From positions 496,001-560,000 of the forward strand of contig JADJCV010000004.1 in NCBI GenBank assembly GCA_016703025.1: a DNA stretch of 64,000 bases, in the 5' to 3' direction. The first letter of the stretch is position 1. Every line of letters begins with the position of its first letter. The DNA is from Candidatus Avedoeria danica. GTDB lineage: Bacteria > Chloroflexota > Anaerolineae > Epilineales > Epilineaceae. The notes under the pieces were generated by a model. The model was given only the letters and a program-made list of their open reading frames with translations. It did not search any database and was not told the DNA's origin. The position numbers were made by a program, and so were the translations under genes. This document shows positions 38,860-49,502 of this stretch, piece by piece.

Positions 38860-40098
38860 ATGTCCACCGACCTTGCCGACCGCCTTGACGTCCTGGCCGA
38901 TGGCGCGCAGTTCGACCTCTGTGCCCAGTCCGGCCAGCCGATGCCGGACGGCCGGCCCAAGGCGACGACCGCATCGTCCGGCGGTTCGTCGTCGACCGCC
39001 GCCGACCGCGGCACCGAACGCAGCTACCGCCACGGCGACGTCACGCGCCACATCATGCGGATCAGCGGCCCGCGCGGACCGACGACGCAGCTGCGCGTCC
39101 TGCAGACGAACGCGTGCGCCAAGGACTGCTTCTACTGTCCGTTCCGGGCCGGCCGCAACTTCCGGCGCGAGGCGTTCACGCCCGATGAGCTCGCGCGCTT
39201 GACGGACGGGCTTCACCGGGCGGGGCGGATCAAGGCGCTGTTCCTGTCCAGCGGAGTCGTCGGGCACGATGACCACTCCATGGCGCAGATCGTGGCCACG
39301 GGTGAGATTCTCCGGCGCCGCTATCGGTACAGCGGCTACCTGCACCTCAAGATGATGCCGGGCGCGAGCGACGCGGCCATCGAGGCCGCGCTGACCGTCG
39401 CCGATCGGGTCAGCGTGAACCTCGAGGCGCCGACGGCGGCACACCTCGCGCGGCTGACGTCGACGAAGGACCTCGCGGCCGATCTCCTGGCGCCGCTGCG
39501 CCGCGTGAAGCGCATCGTCGACGCGCGGCGGCTGCGGCGGCGGAACGCGGTCACGGGGCGCGATGAGCCGGTGCGGGTGTCGCGCACGACGCAATTCGTC
39601 GTCGGGCCGGCGGGCGAATCGGACCGCGACCTGCTGGGCGTCACGCAGCGGTTGTACCGCGAGCTCGGCCTGTCGCGCGTCTACTACAGCGCCTTCCGAC
39701 CCGTGCCCGATACGCCGCTGGACGGCCACCCGCCCGAGGATCCCCGCCGTGAGCGCCGGCTCTATCAGGCCGACTTCCTGCTGCGTGACTACGGCTGGTC
39801 GGCGGACGAGCTGCCGATGGCGGGCGACCGGCTCGACCTGGACGACGATCCGAAGCTGGCGTGGGCGCGCGCGCATCCGGATCGCTACCCGATCGAGGTG
39901 AACCGCGCGGCTCGCGAGGAGCTCCTGCGGGTGCCCGGCATCGGCCCGGTCGCCGCGGATGCGCTGATCGCGGCACGCCGTGAGGGGCGGCTGCGGTCGC
40001 CGGACCATCTTGGGCGACTGGGCGTGGGGGTGCGGGCGCTCGAATGGCTGACCGTCGACGGGCGGCGGGCGGCGGTGCAGATGTCGCTCGGGATTTGA
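38860..40098 (+). CDS. Putative DNA modification/repair radical SAM protein (TIGR03916-like)
   Basis: 412 aa. The radical SAM cluster motif is CAKDCFYCPFRAGRNFRR at about residue 86, followed by TPDELA, FLSSGVVGHDDHSM and LHLKMMPGAS. The C-terminal third has a helix-hairpin-helix (REELLRVPGIGPVAADALIAARREGRL), a DNA-binding unit. This layout matches the radical SAM family usually encoded beside a UdgX-type uracil-DNA glycosylase-like protein and a linker protein; neither partner is next to it here. The chemistry is not established. ATG 38860 appears to be leaderless. Confidence 0.85.
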   Translation: MSTDLADRLDVLADGAQFDLCAQSGQPMPDGRPKATTASSGGSSSTAADRGTERSYRHGDVTRHIMRISGPRGPTTQLRVLQTNACAKDCFYCPFRAGRNFRREAFTPDELARLTDGLHRAGRIKALFLSSGVVGHDDHSMAQIVATGEILRRRYRYSGYLHLKMMPGASDAAIEAALTVADRVSVNLEAPTAAHLARLTSTKDLAADLLAPLRRVKRIVDARRLRRRNAVTGRDEPVRVSRTTQFVVGPAGESDRDLLGVTQRLYRELGLSRVYYSAFRPVPDTPLDGHPPEDPRRERRLYQADFLLRDYGWSADELPMAGDRLDLDDDPKLAWARAHPDRYPIEVNRAAREELLRVPGIGPVAADALIAARREGRLRSPDHLGRLGVGVRALEWLTVDGRRAAVQMSLGI

Positions 40099-40550
40099 GC
40101 CCGAGCGCCGCCCGGGACTTCGACCCGCAATTCCGCCGAACGGCTTGTGACCGTATCCTGTGCGGCGGGCACCACGTTAGAACGGACAGCACCGAGGGGA
40201 GCGTCCGGCAGCACCGCCCGACGCGATCGCATGGCCACAGGCAGGTTGAGCGCAGATGTACAGTTGCCGACGATGTACGAGCGGCCACGTCTGATGATTC
40301 GCTTCGATCGGCGGCAGCCGTTCGCCGCCCATCGCCGGACCGGGCAGCGTCAGAACGGCTGGCAGGTCGATGAGCATTCCTTAAGCTTGGCGGCCGTATC
40401 CATCAGGACATACTCATCGTTGATTCATACAGCGCGGCCACCGCCGCGTCGTTGCTGTATGCCGCCATGCGGCCGCGCAACCTTCAGGCACACGCAACGT
40501 CGACGACCGACCACCATACGACCGTGCCGTCACGAATAGGGAGCAGATCC
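40099..40550. other. 452-nt intergenic region ahead of giant gene 1
   Basis: I see no convincing gene in either strand. It has patches of lower GC around 40375-40440. ATG 40551 has GGGAGCAG 7-10 nt upstream, an acceptable Shine-Dalgarno. Confidence 0.4.
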
Positions 40551-41951
40551 ATGCGCCGCCTGCCGCTTGCCGGTTCGTTCCTGGCCAACAAGGCCGCAAG
40601 GTACATCCGCGTCATCGCGCTCGCGTGCTGCGCGCTGGCCTTCCTCGCGCTCGGTGCGCCGGGCGGCGCGTCGACCAGCGCCGTCCGGGCGCAGCAGCAG
40701 CATGGCGCTCCGGACAGTGTCCAGGAGGCGCAGGCGCTCGGCGCGACGATCGTCGTGAACACGACGGATCAGGAGGTCAACAGCGACGCGGACTGCTCGC
40801 TGCAGGAGGCGATCTTCGCCGCCAACTTCGATGCGGCGGTGGCGATCAACCCGAACAGCCTGAACGGCCCGAAGATCACCACGGGGTGTACGCCGGGCAG
40901 CGGCGCCGACACGATCGTGCTGGCGGCGAACGCGGTGTATACGACGAACGGATCGGTCGCCTCCGGCGTCCAGAACGGGGTCGCCCAGGACCAGTTCAAC
41001 CCGGCCGGGCTGACGGCCACGCCGTCCGTCACGTCCACGATCACGATCCAGGGCAACGGTGCGCGCTTCGAGCGGACGGCGGGGACGGTCGGCGTCGTCC
41101 GCGCCTTCATGGTGAACCAGCAGGTCGGCCTTGAGGTCTCCCACGCCCAGGGCAACCTGACGATCCAGAACCTGCATATCAAGGGCTTCAAGGCCCAGGG
41201 CGGACCCGGCTCCGACGGCGGCGGCGGCGGCATGGGCGCCGGCGGTGCGATCTACGTCCGCAACGGCATCCTGACGGTCGAGAACAGCACGTTCGAGGCG
41301 AACAACGCCACCGGCGGCGCAGGCGCCGCCGTGACGGGCACCGCCGGCGGCGGCGGCGGCGGCGGGATGTCGACGTCCTCGATGGGCGGCAACGACGTGG
41401 CGGTCGGCGCCGGGAACGGCGGCGGTGGCGGCGGCGGCGCCCGTGGCCGCGGCGGGAACGGCCCGAACTCGGGCGGCGGTGGCGGCGGCACAGCGCTCAA
41501 CGGCGTCGATGGCAGCGCCGGCGGCGTCGGCGGCAACGGCGGCTTCAACTGCGGCGGCAAGGGCGGCGACTTCCCGAACAACGCGGCCAACAACGGCTTT
41601 TGCTCCGGCGGCGCCGGCGGCGGCGGCGCGCAGGGCACGGGCGCCGGCGTGAACGGCGGCGCGGGCGGCAACGGCAACTACGGCGGCGCCGGCGGCGGCG
41701 GCGGCGCGAGCAGCCAGGCCAACGGCGGCAGCGGCGGCAACGGCGGCTTCGGCGGCGGCGGCGGCGCGGGCGCGGTGGGCACGAGCAACGGCGGCAGCGG
41801 CGGCTACGGCGCCGGCGGCGGCGCCCGCGGCAGCACGGGCGGCACGGCGGGCGTGGGTGGGTTCTTCGGCGTCGGCGGCAACGTGGGACCGGCGGCGGCG
41901 GCGGCGGCTCGGGGCTCGGCGGCGCCATCTTCAGCGACAGCGGCAACGTGA
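40551..41951 (+). CDS. N-terminal fragment of giant protein 1
   Basis: 466 aa open frame from the true start. Contains the signal peptide (VIALACCALAFLALGAPGG), the CSLREA-type CSLQEAIFAAN near residue 83, DTIVLAANAVYT, ITIQGNGARFER, and NLTIQNLHIKGF (beta-helix rungs), then the Gly-rich block. It ends early at a frameshift near 41890; the proper continuation is GGAIFSDSGNVTVRNSTFFGN in another frame. Confidence 0.65.
   Translation: MRRLPLAGSFLANKAARYIRVIALACCALAFLALGAPGGASTSAVRAQQQHGAPDSVQEAQALGATIVVNTTDQEVNSDADCSLQEAIFAANFDAAVAINPNSLNGPKITTGCTPGSGADTIVLAANAVYTTNGSVASGVQNGVAQDQFNPAGLTATPSVTSTITIQGNGARFERTAGTVGVVRAFMVNQQVGLEVSHAQGNLTIQNLHIKGFKAQGGPGSDGGGGGMGAGGAIYVRNGILTVENSTFEANNATGGAGAAVTGTAGGGGGGGMSTSSMGGNDVAVGAGNGGGGGGGARGRGGNGPNSGGGGGGTALNGVDGSAGGVGGNGGFNCGGKGGDFPNNAANNGFCSGGAGGGGAQGTGAGVNGGAGGNGNYGGAGGGGGASSQANGGSGGNGGFGGGGGAGAVGTSNGGSGGYGAGGGARGSTGGTAGVGGFFGVGGNVGPAAAAAARGSAAPSSATAAT
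41210..41930 (+). repeat. Gly-rich GGC repeat block in giant gene 1
   Basis: Almost every codon is GGC, GGT, GCG or AAC, giving GGAGGGGA and GNGGxGG patterns over about 240 residues, like PE_PGRS proteins of mycobacteria. This simple-sequence tract would be prone to slippage and to assembly error; the first frameshift lies at its end. Confidence 0.75.
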
Positions 41952-42644
41952 CGGTGCGCAACAGCACGTTCTTCGGCAACACCGCAGTTTCCGGACCCCG
42001 AGGCGCCTCGGCCTCCGGCTCGTCCGGTGTGGGCGGCGGCGGCCATCTGGTCCCGCAACGGCACCCTCGACGTCATCCACGCAACGTTCAACCAACTCCA
42101 GGTCGCCTGCCGCCGGGCACGGGCGAGCGATGGGCGCTCGGCATCTGGACCGACAGTGGCCAGACCGCCACGTTCAACCTCCGCAACTCGATTCTGTTCG
42201 GCAACGGCGCGAGCGAGTGCACCGCGTTCCAGCCCGGTGGTGGCGGCGCGCTCACCAAGCTCGGCAGCGGCAACCTGATCGGCAGCAACTCGGGTGGCGC
42301 GGGTGCATGCCCCGGCGTCGCCGTGACGACCGATCCGGTGCTCGGTCCGCTCCAGATCAATGCGCCCGGCAACACGCCGACGATGGCGATCAACGAGACG
42401 AGCTCGGCGTTCAACACCGCCGACGCGGCCCAGGGCCTGCCGACGGACCAGCGCGGCGTTCCGCGGCCGCAAGGTGCCGGCTTCGATATCGGCGCGTTCG
42501 AGGCGATCCTCGTCGACCTCTCGATCACGAAGTCGTGCTACGCGCGGCCGATCGCCGGGTCGCCGACGCAGGATCCGGACGTCGTGATCGCCGGCCAGCA
42601 ATGGATCTGCGATATCACGGTGTCGAACCCAAGCGGCGTGCCGT

Positions 42645-43725
42645 TCAAGACCTGATCATCAATGACACGGTCAGCGCGGACCTGCGGTTCGTCGCCTCCA
42701 CGGCCTCGGGCGACGCGAACGACTGGCGGCGGGCCGCGTCGTGCTCGCCGACGCCGCTCCAAGGACCCGGGATCGTGACGTGCGTCGGCATCGACGTCCT
42801 GCCGTTCAGCCAGACGACGTTCCAGATGGCGTTCGTCGTGGACGCGGACTTCGTGGCGCTGACGACGACCGGCGAGCTCCCGATCTCGAACAGGGCGTGT
42901 ATCCGACCGGGCGCGTTCATCGACCCCAACGTGGCGAACAACTGCGACACCGAAACGGACCTCGTCAAGGAGCTGGCGGACCTGAAGGTTACGAAGATCT
43001 CGGAGCCGCACGACACCGTGCGGGCCGGCGAGATCTTCACGTACACGATCTTCGTGGACAACCTCGGCCCGTCGGTGGCGCGCAACGTCGTGATCAGCGA
43101 CACGCTGCTGAACAGCAGCAACGTGAGCATCCAGAGCTGCGCGTTCAGCGTCAGCCAGGGCGGCGGGGCGATCACGCAGTTCACGTGCACGACGGGTCCG
43201 TTGGTCAGCACGCAGTTCGGGTCGGACATCGGGACGTTCCGCACGAACATCCTCGACCCGCTCAGCCCGACGAGCCAGGGGCGGCTGCGCGCCTCGTTCC
43301 GCCTCGTCGCCCGCGGGCAGATCGACCTGACGAACACGGTGCGCGTCACGTCCGCCACGCCCGACCTCGACATGTCCAACAACATGGCGATGGACACGAT
43401 CTCCGTCACGGCGGTGTCGGACGTGTCGGTCACGAAGAGCGCCACCGCCGAGGAGCAGCAGACGAACCAGCCGGGGCTGATCTTCAACAACGCCGTGTTC
43501 GGGCAGGTGTTCCCGACGGCGCCGAACTACTTCTCGTCCATCCGCGTGACGGCCGGGCGGCGGATCCGGTACACGCTCGTCGTGACGAACAACGGGCCGA
43601 GCAGGGCGGAGAACGTCGTGCTGACGGACCGGTTGCCGGCGGGGGTGCGCTACTACCAGGGCAGCCTGACGGTGACGCGGGACCCGGCCGGGGCGGCGCC
43701 GCCTGTGCTGCTGCCGGCAGGCGGC
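42645..43725 (+). CDS. DUF11 fragment of giant protein 1 (repeats 1 end to 3)
   Basis: Open frame between two single-base shifts. It begins DLIINDTVSADLRF and holds DUF11 units with TVRAGEIFTYTIFVDNLGPS and TAGRRIRYTLVVTNNGPS. The end is set at the shift near 43725, where the reading should pass to CNTGTPGDVNDQLTCGLG. DUF11 domains are Ig-like and usually stack into long surface stalks. Confidence 0.55.
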
Positions 43726-43750
43726 GTGCAACACCGGCACGCCCGGCGAC

Positions 43751-44335
43751 GTGAACGACCAGCTGACGTGCGGGCTGGGCACGCTGCTCACCGGCGGGGC
43801 GGGAGCGGGTGACACGGTGACGGTCGTGTTCGAGGTGATCACCGACTCGGGCCTCGAGCCGGGCTCGATCGTCGAGAACGACGCGCAGGTGACGGCCGAT
43901 CAGTTCGACATCGACAACTCGGACAACTACGTCTTCACGCAGAACACGGTGCTGGCGGCGGCGGACATGGGCGTGTTGAAGTCGGCGGTCGGCGAGGTCG
44001 TGACGTCGTACAACGCCACGCTGCACGAGTTCATCGTGACGGACGAGGCGAACACAGTGACGGCGGGCATGATCCTGCGCTACCAGATCCAGGTCCAGAA
44101 CAACGGCCCATCCGACGGCCGGAACGTGACGATCCAAGAGAACCTGCCGACGTCGCCGCTGCCGGGGCCGGTGACGTTCCTGCGCGCGGACGGGGCAGTG
44201 TGCCGGCCGGACGACGTGAACCAGCAGATCGTGGTCTGCGACCTGGGCTACATGGTGGCCGGGGCGCGCAAGACGTTCGACATCTACGTCCTGGTCGACC
44301 CGTCGGTGCCGACCGGCACGGTCCTGACGAACACG
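43751..44335 (+). CDS. DUF11 fragment of giant protein 1 (repeat 4)
   Basis: Open frame carrying NDQLTCGLGTLLTGG, NYVFTQNTVLAAADMGVLKS and LRYQIQVQNNGPSDGRNVTI. It leaves the protein's frame near 44340, where an extra A after AACACG turns TNTATALQSGS into TNTSDGAAERV. Confidence 0.5.
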
Positions 44336-44983
44336 AGCGACGGCGCTGCAGAGCGGGTCGAACGTCGTCCCGCCGGGCGCGCCGCCGGCGATCCCGGGGG
44401 AGGACCCGACGCGGCCGATCACGTGGGATCCGTGTGGCCTGCGGCCGGTACAGGCGAACACGGCCACGAACCTGACCACGGTGAACGCCGTGGCGGACGT
44501 GTTCATCACGAAGACGGATGTGCCGGCGCGGACCGATCTGGACGGAACGGCTTCGGCCGGACAGGCAGCGCCTGGCCGGCAACGAGCACCGCTACGAGAT
44601 CACGATCGGCAACAACGGCATGTCGACGGCGGTGAACGTCGGGGTGACCGACTTGCTGGACCTCAAGCAGCCGGGCATCCTGGGCGAGACGTTCGTGCGC
44701 TGCGAGCCGATCGACCCGGACGACCAGGTGACGTGCGCGTTCACGGGGCCGAACACGGTGACGGTGACGCGGCTGCAGGTGGGCAACGAGGCGGTGATCC
44801 CCACCGCCGGCACGGGCGGCGAACGCTCGTTCCAGGACGCTCGTCAAGGCGAACATCACGACGACGACGACGGACTTCCGCACGCAGAACAACCTCGACC
44901 GCCACCATACGCTGATCGTCGCCGAGGCGGACCTGTCCATCACGAAGTCGGACGACGCGGCCGGCTTCCTGAACTGCGACCCG

Positions 44984-47689
44984 GTGGCGCCGGGTGGGAC
45001 GATCACCTACGACCTGACGGTGACGAACAACGGCCCATCGGACGCGGCGGACGTCTACGTCGTCGACCAGCTGCCGTGGCAGTTCGTCGTCGCCGATCCG
45101 ACGCTCGTGGACGTGACGGTGAGTCGCGGCCAAGTGATCGAGATCCGCGACGACGGCCAGATCACGATCCGCGTCGGCAACGACGTGAACAACTCAGGCG
45201 TGCCGCAGCTGGGCCGGGTGAACGCGGGCAGCGCGGCGGTGACGATCCGGATCACGACGACGGTGCGCAAGGACGCGGCGTGCGGCCAGCAGGCGGCCAA
45301 CCAGGCGCGCGTGGAGACGCGGCGGAACGACGCGGCGGCCCGACCGGTGTGGCCGCCGGCGCCGCAGCCGTTCCCGGGCATCGACGGCGGGCCGCGGACG
45401 CCGACGGCGGACCCGAACGGCGCGAACAACGCGGCCGTGGCGCTGACGACGATCGAGTGCCCGCGGATCCAGGTGATCAAGACGGTGTCGTTCGACGGGA
45501 AGTGCCCGGGCGTGAACATCAACGCCGGCGTGTTCAACCAGACGGGGCAGCCGATCACGTTCTGCTTCGAGATCACGAACACCGGCACGACGTTCCTGGA
45601 CGAAGTGTTCGTGTCGGATGTGATCGACACGCGGACGATGGAGCCGACGGAGATCTACTCGGACACGATCACCGCGGGTGCTGACCCGAACACGCCGCTC
45701 AAGCCGGGCGAGACCGTGAGCCGCAAGGTGACGGTGGACCATGCGCTGCTGAAGTGGGATTGTGGGCGGATCACCGACACGGTGACGGTGACGGCCAACC
45801 CGGTGAACTCGGGTCGGACGGACCTGCCGTGCCTGGAAGACGTGACGGACACGGACGCTGCGACGGTCGACGTGCCGTGCGCGGGTGTGGACTGGCGGCT
45901 GCAGCTGCCGGTGGTCGGCGGCGAAGGCTGCGAGACGATCATCCAGGTGCAGAACGTCGGCGAGAAGGACACGAAGGCGCTCTTGGTGTTCTGGGGCGAT
46001 CCGAGCTTCTGCCCGCCGCAGTCGGCGGGACCGCTGAAGGCGGAGTGCAGCGGCCTGCTGCGGCCCGGGAGCGCGTGGACGTTCATGGCCAGCCAGTTGC
46101 CGGCGGCGGCGCGGAGCGCGATGGTCTACTCGACGAACGCGAACAACCAGGTCCGGAACAAGCAGGGGAACCTGCGCCGGTTCGCGGACGTGGTGTGTGA
46201 GGAGGCGCTGACGTTTGCGGGCAGCGCGGACCAGTGGACGTCGTTCGACGAGGCGTACCGCTACCAGGGGACGTACTACGGCGAGTGGGACCAGAGCGGG
46301 CTGCACCAGGTGGTGCTGGACTTCGCGAAGAACCAGGGCGAGCCGCTGGCGGTGACGGTGAACCGTGGCTGTCCGGATGCGGTGGACGCCAACCTGAAGG
46401 ACTACGCGGCCTACACGGGCGTGTCGAGCGACCAGGAAGGTGCGCGGGACCCGCGGGGCGGGGCGTTCATGTACTACGCGCCGCTCGTGTTCGCGGCCAA
46501 GGGCGGGTTGAACAGCAAGGTCTGCATCCAGAACTCGGGGACGGAGTGCACGTCGCTCGAGATCTGGTTCAAGGCGCAGGACGACTGCCTGCGGGCGGTG
46601 ATCGGCGACGTGCTCTCGCTGGCGCCGGGCGAGACGGTGTGCTTCGACCCGAACGGCGTGATCGGCCCGGACTGGCTGGGCAGCGCCTGGATCCGGAGCA
46701 CGCAGCCGCTCGGGGTGATCGTGGACACGATGGGCGGGAACCACTTCACGAGCTACAACGGCGTGCCGGCGGACGTGGACGCGCTGAACTTCAGCTACGG
46801 CAACCAGGTGAGCTTCCTGCCGCTGACGTACAGTGAGTACCAGGGCTGGGACTCGGCCATTCAGGTCCAGAACATGAGCGCGGTGGTGGCGGCCAAGGTG
46901 AAGGTGTACTTCCTTGACCGGGGCGGCGACATCGTGACGACGCTGGTGGACTGGATCTGCCCGCGGGGCACGCAGACGTTCTTCCTGCCGGTGATCGCGA
47001 ACCTGCCGGGGATGTGGGCGGGGAGCGCGCGGGCGGAGAGCCAGGAGTGGATCACGCCGGGCGGGCCGAACGTGCTGGCGCCGCCGATCACGGCGGTGAT
47101 GCTGATGGAGCGCTGGAGCGACCCGGCGCGGACGACGCGGCGGGAGGCGATCGCCTACAACGGGCAGAGCGAGTGCCTGCTGTACGACTGGCAGCTGGGC
47201 AGCGGGACGGGCGGAACGGCGAGCGGCGCGGCCGTGCTGGCGCTGCCGCTGATCGCCAAGTACAACCGGGGGATCAAGAGCGAGTTCGCGGTGACGAACC
47301 TGGTGCCGAAGCCGGGCTTCACGGACTTCGTGATCTTCATCTACGACCAGAACGGGCTGATCGACCAGATCTGCCAGAAGATCACGGAGAAGCAGGTGGA
47401 CTACGTCGACCTGGACGGGTACGGGAACATCAACCGGGGCTTCCTTGGCTCGGCGGTGATCAGCGCGGTGTTCTGGGAGCACGACGTGTTCGACGCGCGG
47501 GGCAACTTCGAGCGGAACGTCGTCGGGCTGGGCGCGACGGCGATCGAGCGGATCGGGTCGACGAGCGGCGCGACGGACGCACCGGGCGACGAGAGCAAGG
47601 GCTACGAGGCGTTCCCGGTGTTCGACTTCTTCGCGCCCGAGGACGCGCTGAGCTGCCCGGGCATGCCGGGTGGGTTCGGGGGGCGGTAG
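44984..47689 (+). CDS. C-terminal fragment of giant protein 1: last DUF11 units and four LPL/VQN modules
   Basis: 901 aa uninterrupted to the stop; the GTG at 44984 is only where the frame opens a usable start and the natural protein continues upstream. DUF11 repeats 6 and 7 run to about 45880. Four modules of 110-190 residues follow, each beginning with a hydrophobic-Leu/Ala-Pro-hydrophobic strand and an I-x-V-Q-N-like strand: WRLQLPVVGGEG/IIQVQN (45892), MYYAPLVFAAKGG/VCIQN (46470), VSFLPLTYSEYQG/IQVQN (46808) and VLALPLIAKYNRG/FAVTN (47235). I know of no assigned function for these modules. Confidence 0.7.
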   Translation: MAPGGTITYDLTVTNNGPSDAADVYVVDQLPWQFVVADPTLVDVTVSRGQVIEIRDDGQITIRVGNDVNNSGVPQLGRVNAGSAAVTIRITTTVRKDAACGQQAANQARVETRRNDAAARPVWPPAPQPFPGIDGGPRTPTADPNGANNAAVALTTIECPRIQVIKTVSFDGKCPGVNINAGVFNQTGQPITFCFEITNTGTTFLDEVFVSDVIDTRTMEPTEIYSDTITAGADPNTPLKPGETVSRKVTVDHALLKWDCGRITDTVTVTANPVNSGRTDLPCLEDVTDTDAATVDVPCAGVDWRLQLPVVGGEGCETIIQVQNVGEKDTKALLVFWGDPSFCPPQSAGPLKAECSGLLRPGSAWTFMASQLPAAARSAMVYSTNANNQVRNKQGNLRRFADVVCEEALTFAGSADQWTSFDEAYRYQGTYYGEWDQSGLHQVVLDFAKNQGEPLAVTVNRGCPDAVDANLKDYAAYTGVSSDQEGARDPRGGAFMYYAPLVFAAKGGLNSKVCIQNSGTECTSLEIWFKAQDDCLRAVIGDVLSLAPGETVCFDPNGVIGPDWLGSAWIRSTQPLGVIVDTMGGNHFTSYNGVPADVDALNFSYGNQVSFLPLTYSEYQGWDSAIQVQNMSAVVAAKVKVYFLDRGGDIVTTLVDWICPRGTQTFFLPVIANLPGMWAGSARAESQEWITPGGPNVLAPPITAVMLMERWSDPARTTRREAIAYNGQSECLLYDWQLGSGTGGTASGAAVLALPLIAKYNRGIKSEFAVTNLVPKPGFTDFVIFIYDQNGLIDQICQKITEKQVDYVDLDGYGNINRGFLGSAVISAVFWEHDVFDARGNFERNVVGLGATAIERIGSTSGATDAPGDESKGYEAFPVFDFFAPEDALSCPGMPGGFGGR

Positions 47690-47708
47690 GCAACCGCCTC
47701 CGGCCCCC

Positions 47709-47734
47709 GTAGGGGCGACGCATGCACGTCGCCC
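47709..47734. repeat. GTAGGGGCGACG inverted repeat, family B copy 1
   Basis: GTAGGGGCGACG (47709-47720) and CGTCGCCC (47727-47734) form an imperfect palindrome 20 nt after the stop of giant gene 1. The same element follows giant gene 2 at 55271. Confidence 0.6.
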
Positions 47735-47799
47735 GCAGGCCGACAGCCCAAACGAGCGCACCGAGTCGCGGCGTTGAGCCAAATCGAATCGCACTGCTG

Positions 47800-47831
47800 C
47801 GGGGCCGGGTCGGATCATCGACCCGGCCCCG
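47800..47831 (+). terminator. Perfect 13-bp hairpin between the giant genes
   Basis: CGGGGCCGGGTCG (47800-47812), loop GATCAT, CGACCCGGCCCCG (47819-47831). No U-run follows. The remainder of 47690-48078 shows no gene I can support. Confidence 0.55.
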
Positions 47832-48292
47832 TCCGCGTCGCGCGACGGCCAGATCGCCGTCCGGGCGGCTCGTGCGCGGCGATGATCTGACCCGCCTGCG
47901 CCCGTATCCGGACGGCGAACCGCGCGTTGCAGATCGCGAACGCGCATGTCGCGCCGTGGCGACATGTTGTGCGTGTGTGCGTACCATCGAGCCGGTGCCC
48001 TGTTTGCAGAGGCGCCGTGTGATCAACAGCCTGCAACTCGCGATCCGGCCGCCCCACGGCATATTACGGAGATGGACGATGACGCTCCTCATGATTCCGA
48101 GTCGAGCGACAACGTTGCGACAGCGCGCGCTCGCCCCACGCATCGTCGCGTTCGTCGCGGCGGTGGCGCCTCTCCTCTGGCTCGGCGCGTCCGGCGCCCC
48201 AGACACGGCTGGCGCCGCGCGCGCGCCCAAGGCCGTCGCGCCCAAGGCCCTCCACGCCCTCGGCGCGACGATCACCGTCAAGCCAGCTCACG

Positions 48293-49430
48293 CAGGACAT
48301 CACGTCGGACGGCCTCTGCTCGCTTCAGGAAGCCATCTTCTCCGCCAACCGGGACACGAACACGGCGACGGACGGCGGCGGCAGCGAGGTCACGACGGGC
48401 TGCGCGCCCGGAAACGGCACGGACACGATCGTCCTGGCGGCGAACGCCGTCTACATCGTGACAGGCGATGTGGCGAACGTCGGCAATGAGGTCGGGCCCT
48501 CGGTCAACCCGCCGGTCACCACAGGGATGATCATCCAGGGCAACGGCGCCCGACTCGAGCGGCAGGGCAGCCTGAACGTGCGCGCCTTCGACGTGCTGCC
48601 CGGCGGCAACCTGACCATCCAGAACCTGCATGTCAAGAACTTCCGCGGCCGCGGCGGCAACGGCAGCGAAGGGGGTGGCGGCGGCATGGGCGCCGGCGGC
48701 GCGATCTATAACCGCGCAGCCAGCGTGACCATCGAGAACAGCACGTTCAGCGAGAACAACGCCATCGGCGGCAGCGGGTCGCAACAGACGACGATCGCCG
48801 GCGGTGGCGGCGGCGGTGGCCTCAGCGGCAACGGCGGCAACGACGTCGCGTTCGGCTCCGGCAACGCTGGCGGCGGCGGCGGCGGCGCGCGCGGCAACGG
48901 CGGTGACGGCGCCAACTCCGGCGGCGGCGGCGGCGGCACGCGGGACAACGGTGCCGATGGCGCCGGCTCGGGCGCCGGCGGTGCCGGTGGCGCGAACTGT
49001 GGCGGCAAGGGCGGGGACAACACCGGCGCGGTGAACGGCGTGCCCGGCGCCTGCGTTGGCGGCGGCGGCGGCGGCGGTGGCTTCCAGGTGGGCGCCGGCA
49101 ACGTCGGCGGCTCCGGCGGCAACGGCAACTACGGTGGCGGCGGCGGCGGCGGTGCCGCCTCGGCGCAGGGCAACGCGGGCTCGGGCGGCTCGGGCGGTTT
49201 CGGCGGCGGTGGTGGCTCGGGTGGTCCAAACGGCAACGGCGGAAACGGCGGCTTCGGCGGCGGCGCCGGCGCGGCCGGCCCCAGCGGCGGCTCGGTCGGC
49301 TCGCCTGGTTTCGGCGGTGGCGATGCGAGCGCGACCACCGGCGGTGCCGGCACCGGCGTGGGCTCGGTGATCTTCAACGAAAGCGGCTCTGTGATCGTCC
49401 GGAACAGCACCTTCGCCGACAACGGCGCCT
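48293..49430 (+). CDS. CSLREA/Gly-rich fragment of giant protein 2
   Basis: Open frame after the first frameshift. It starts at QDITSDGLCSLQEAIF and continues through NGTDTIVLAANAVYIV, IIQGNGARLERQG, LTIQNLHVKNFRG and the Gly-rich block, ending near SVIVRNSTFADNGAFGG. The proper upstream part (signal peptide) is in the frame from 48079. Confidence 0.55.
48651..49360 (+). repeat. Gly-rich GGC repeat block in giant gene 2
   Basis: Encodes about 230 residues dominated by GGGGG, GNGG and GSGG runs, matching the block in copy 1 in position but with different spacing of Asn, Ser and Ala, so the two blocks have diverged more than the flanking domains. Confidence 0.75.
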
Positions 49431-49502
49431 TCGGTGGCCGCCGACGGTCCCCGGCTTGCCGGGCATCTTCCCGCGGCCGGGTGGCAACGCCCGCCATCAT
49501 GA

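Larger units (their letters stand above)
40551..47689 (+). pseudogene. Giant surface protein, copy 1: CSLREA, Gly-rich, choice-of-anchor, 7 DUF11, 4 LPL/VQN modules; about eight frameshifts
   Basis: About 2,375 codons. Order: signal peptide; CSLQEAIFAANFD (CSLREA type); a beta-helix start; a Gly-rich block (41210-41930); an anchor-like segment with GNTPTMAINE, LPTDQRGVPRPQG and FDIGAFEA; seven DUF11 repeats (NNGPSxAxNV), 42520-45880; four LPL/VQN modules to the stop. The frame changes by single bases near 41890, 42030, 42105, 42645, 43725, 44340, 44560 and 44830. Two are clear by comparison with copy 2: AAGACCTGATC lacks one G of AAGGACCTGATC, and AACACGAGCG has one A too many. Either a decayed gene or uncorrected read errors. 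Confidence 0.8.

Noticed and set aside
45194..47965. 923-aa minus-strand open frame
   Set aside because: Antisense to the intact C-terminal part of giant gene 1; Arg/His-rich with no domain.
41210..49360. Possible CRISPR or minisatellite array in the GGC-rich blocks
   Set aside because: Repeats are codon-level Gly runs inside a coding frame, without constant repeat length or unique spacers.
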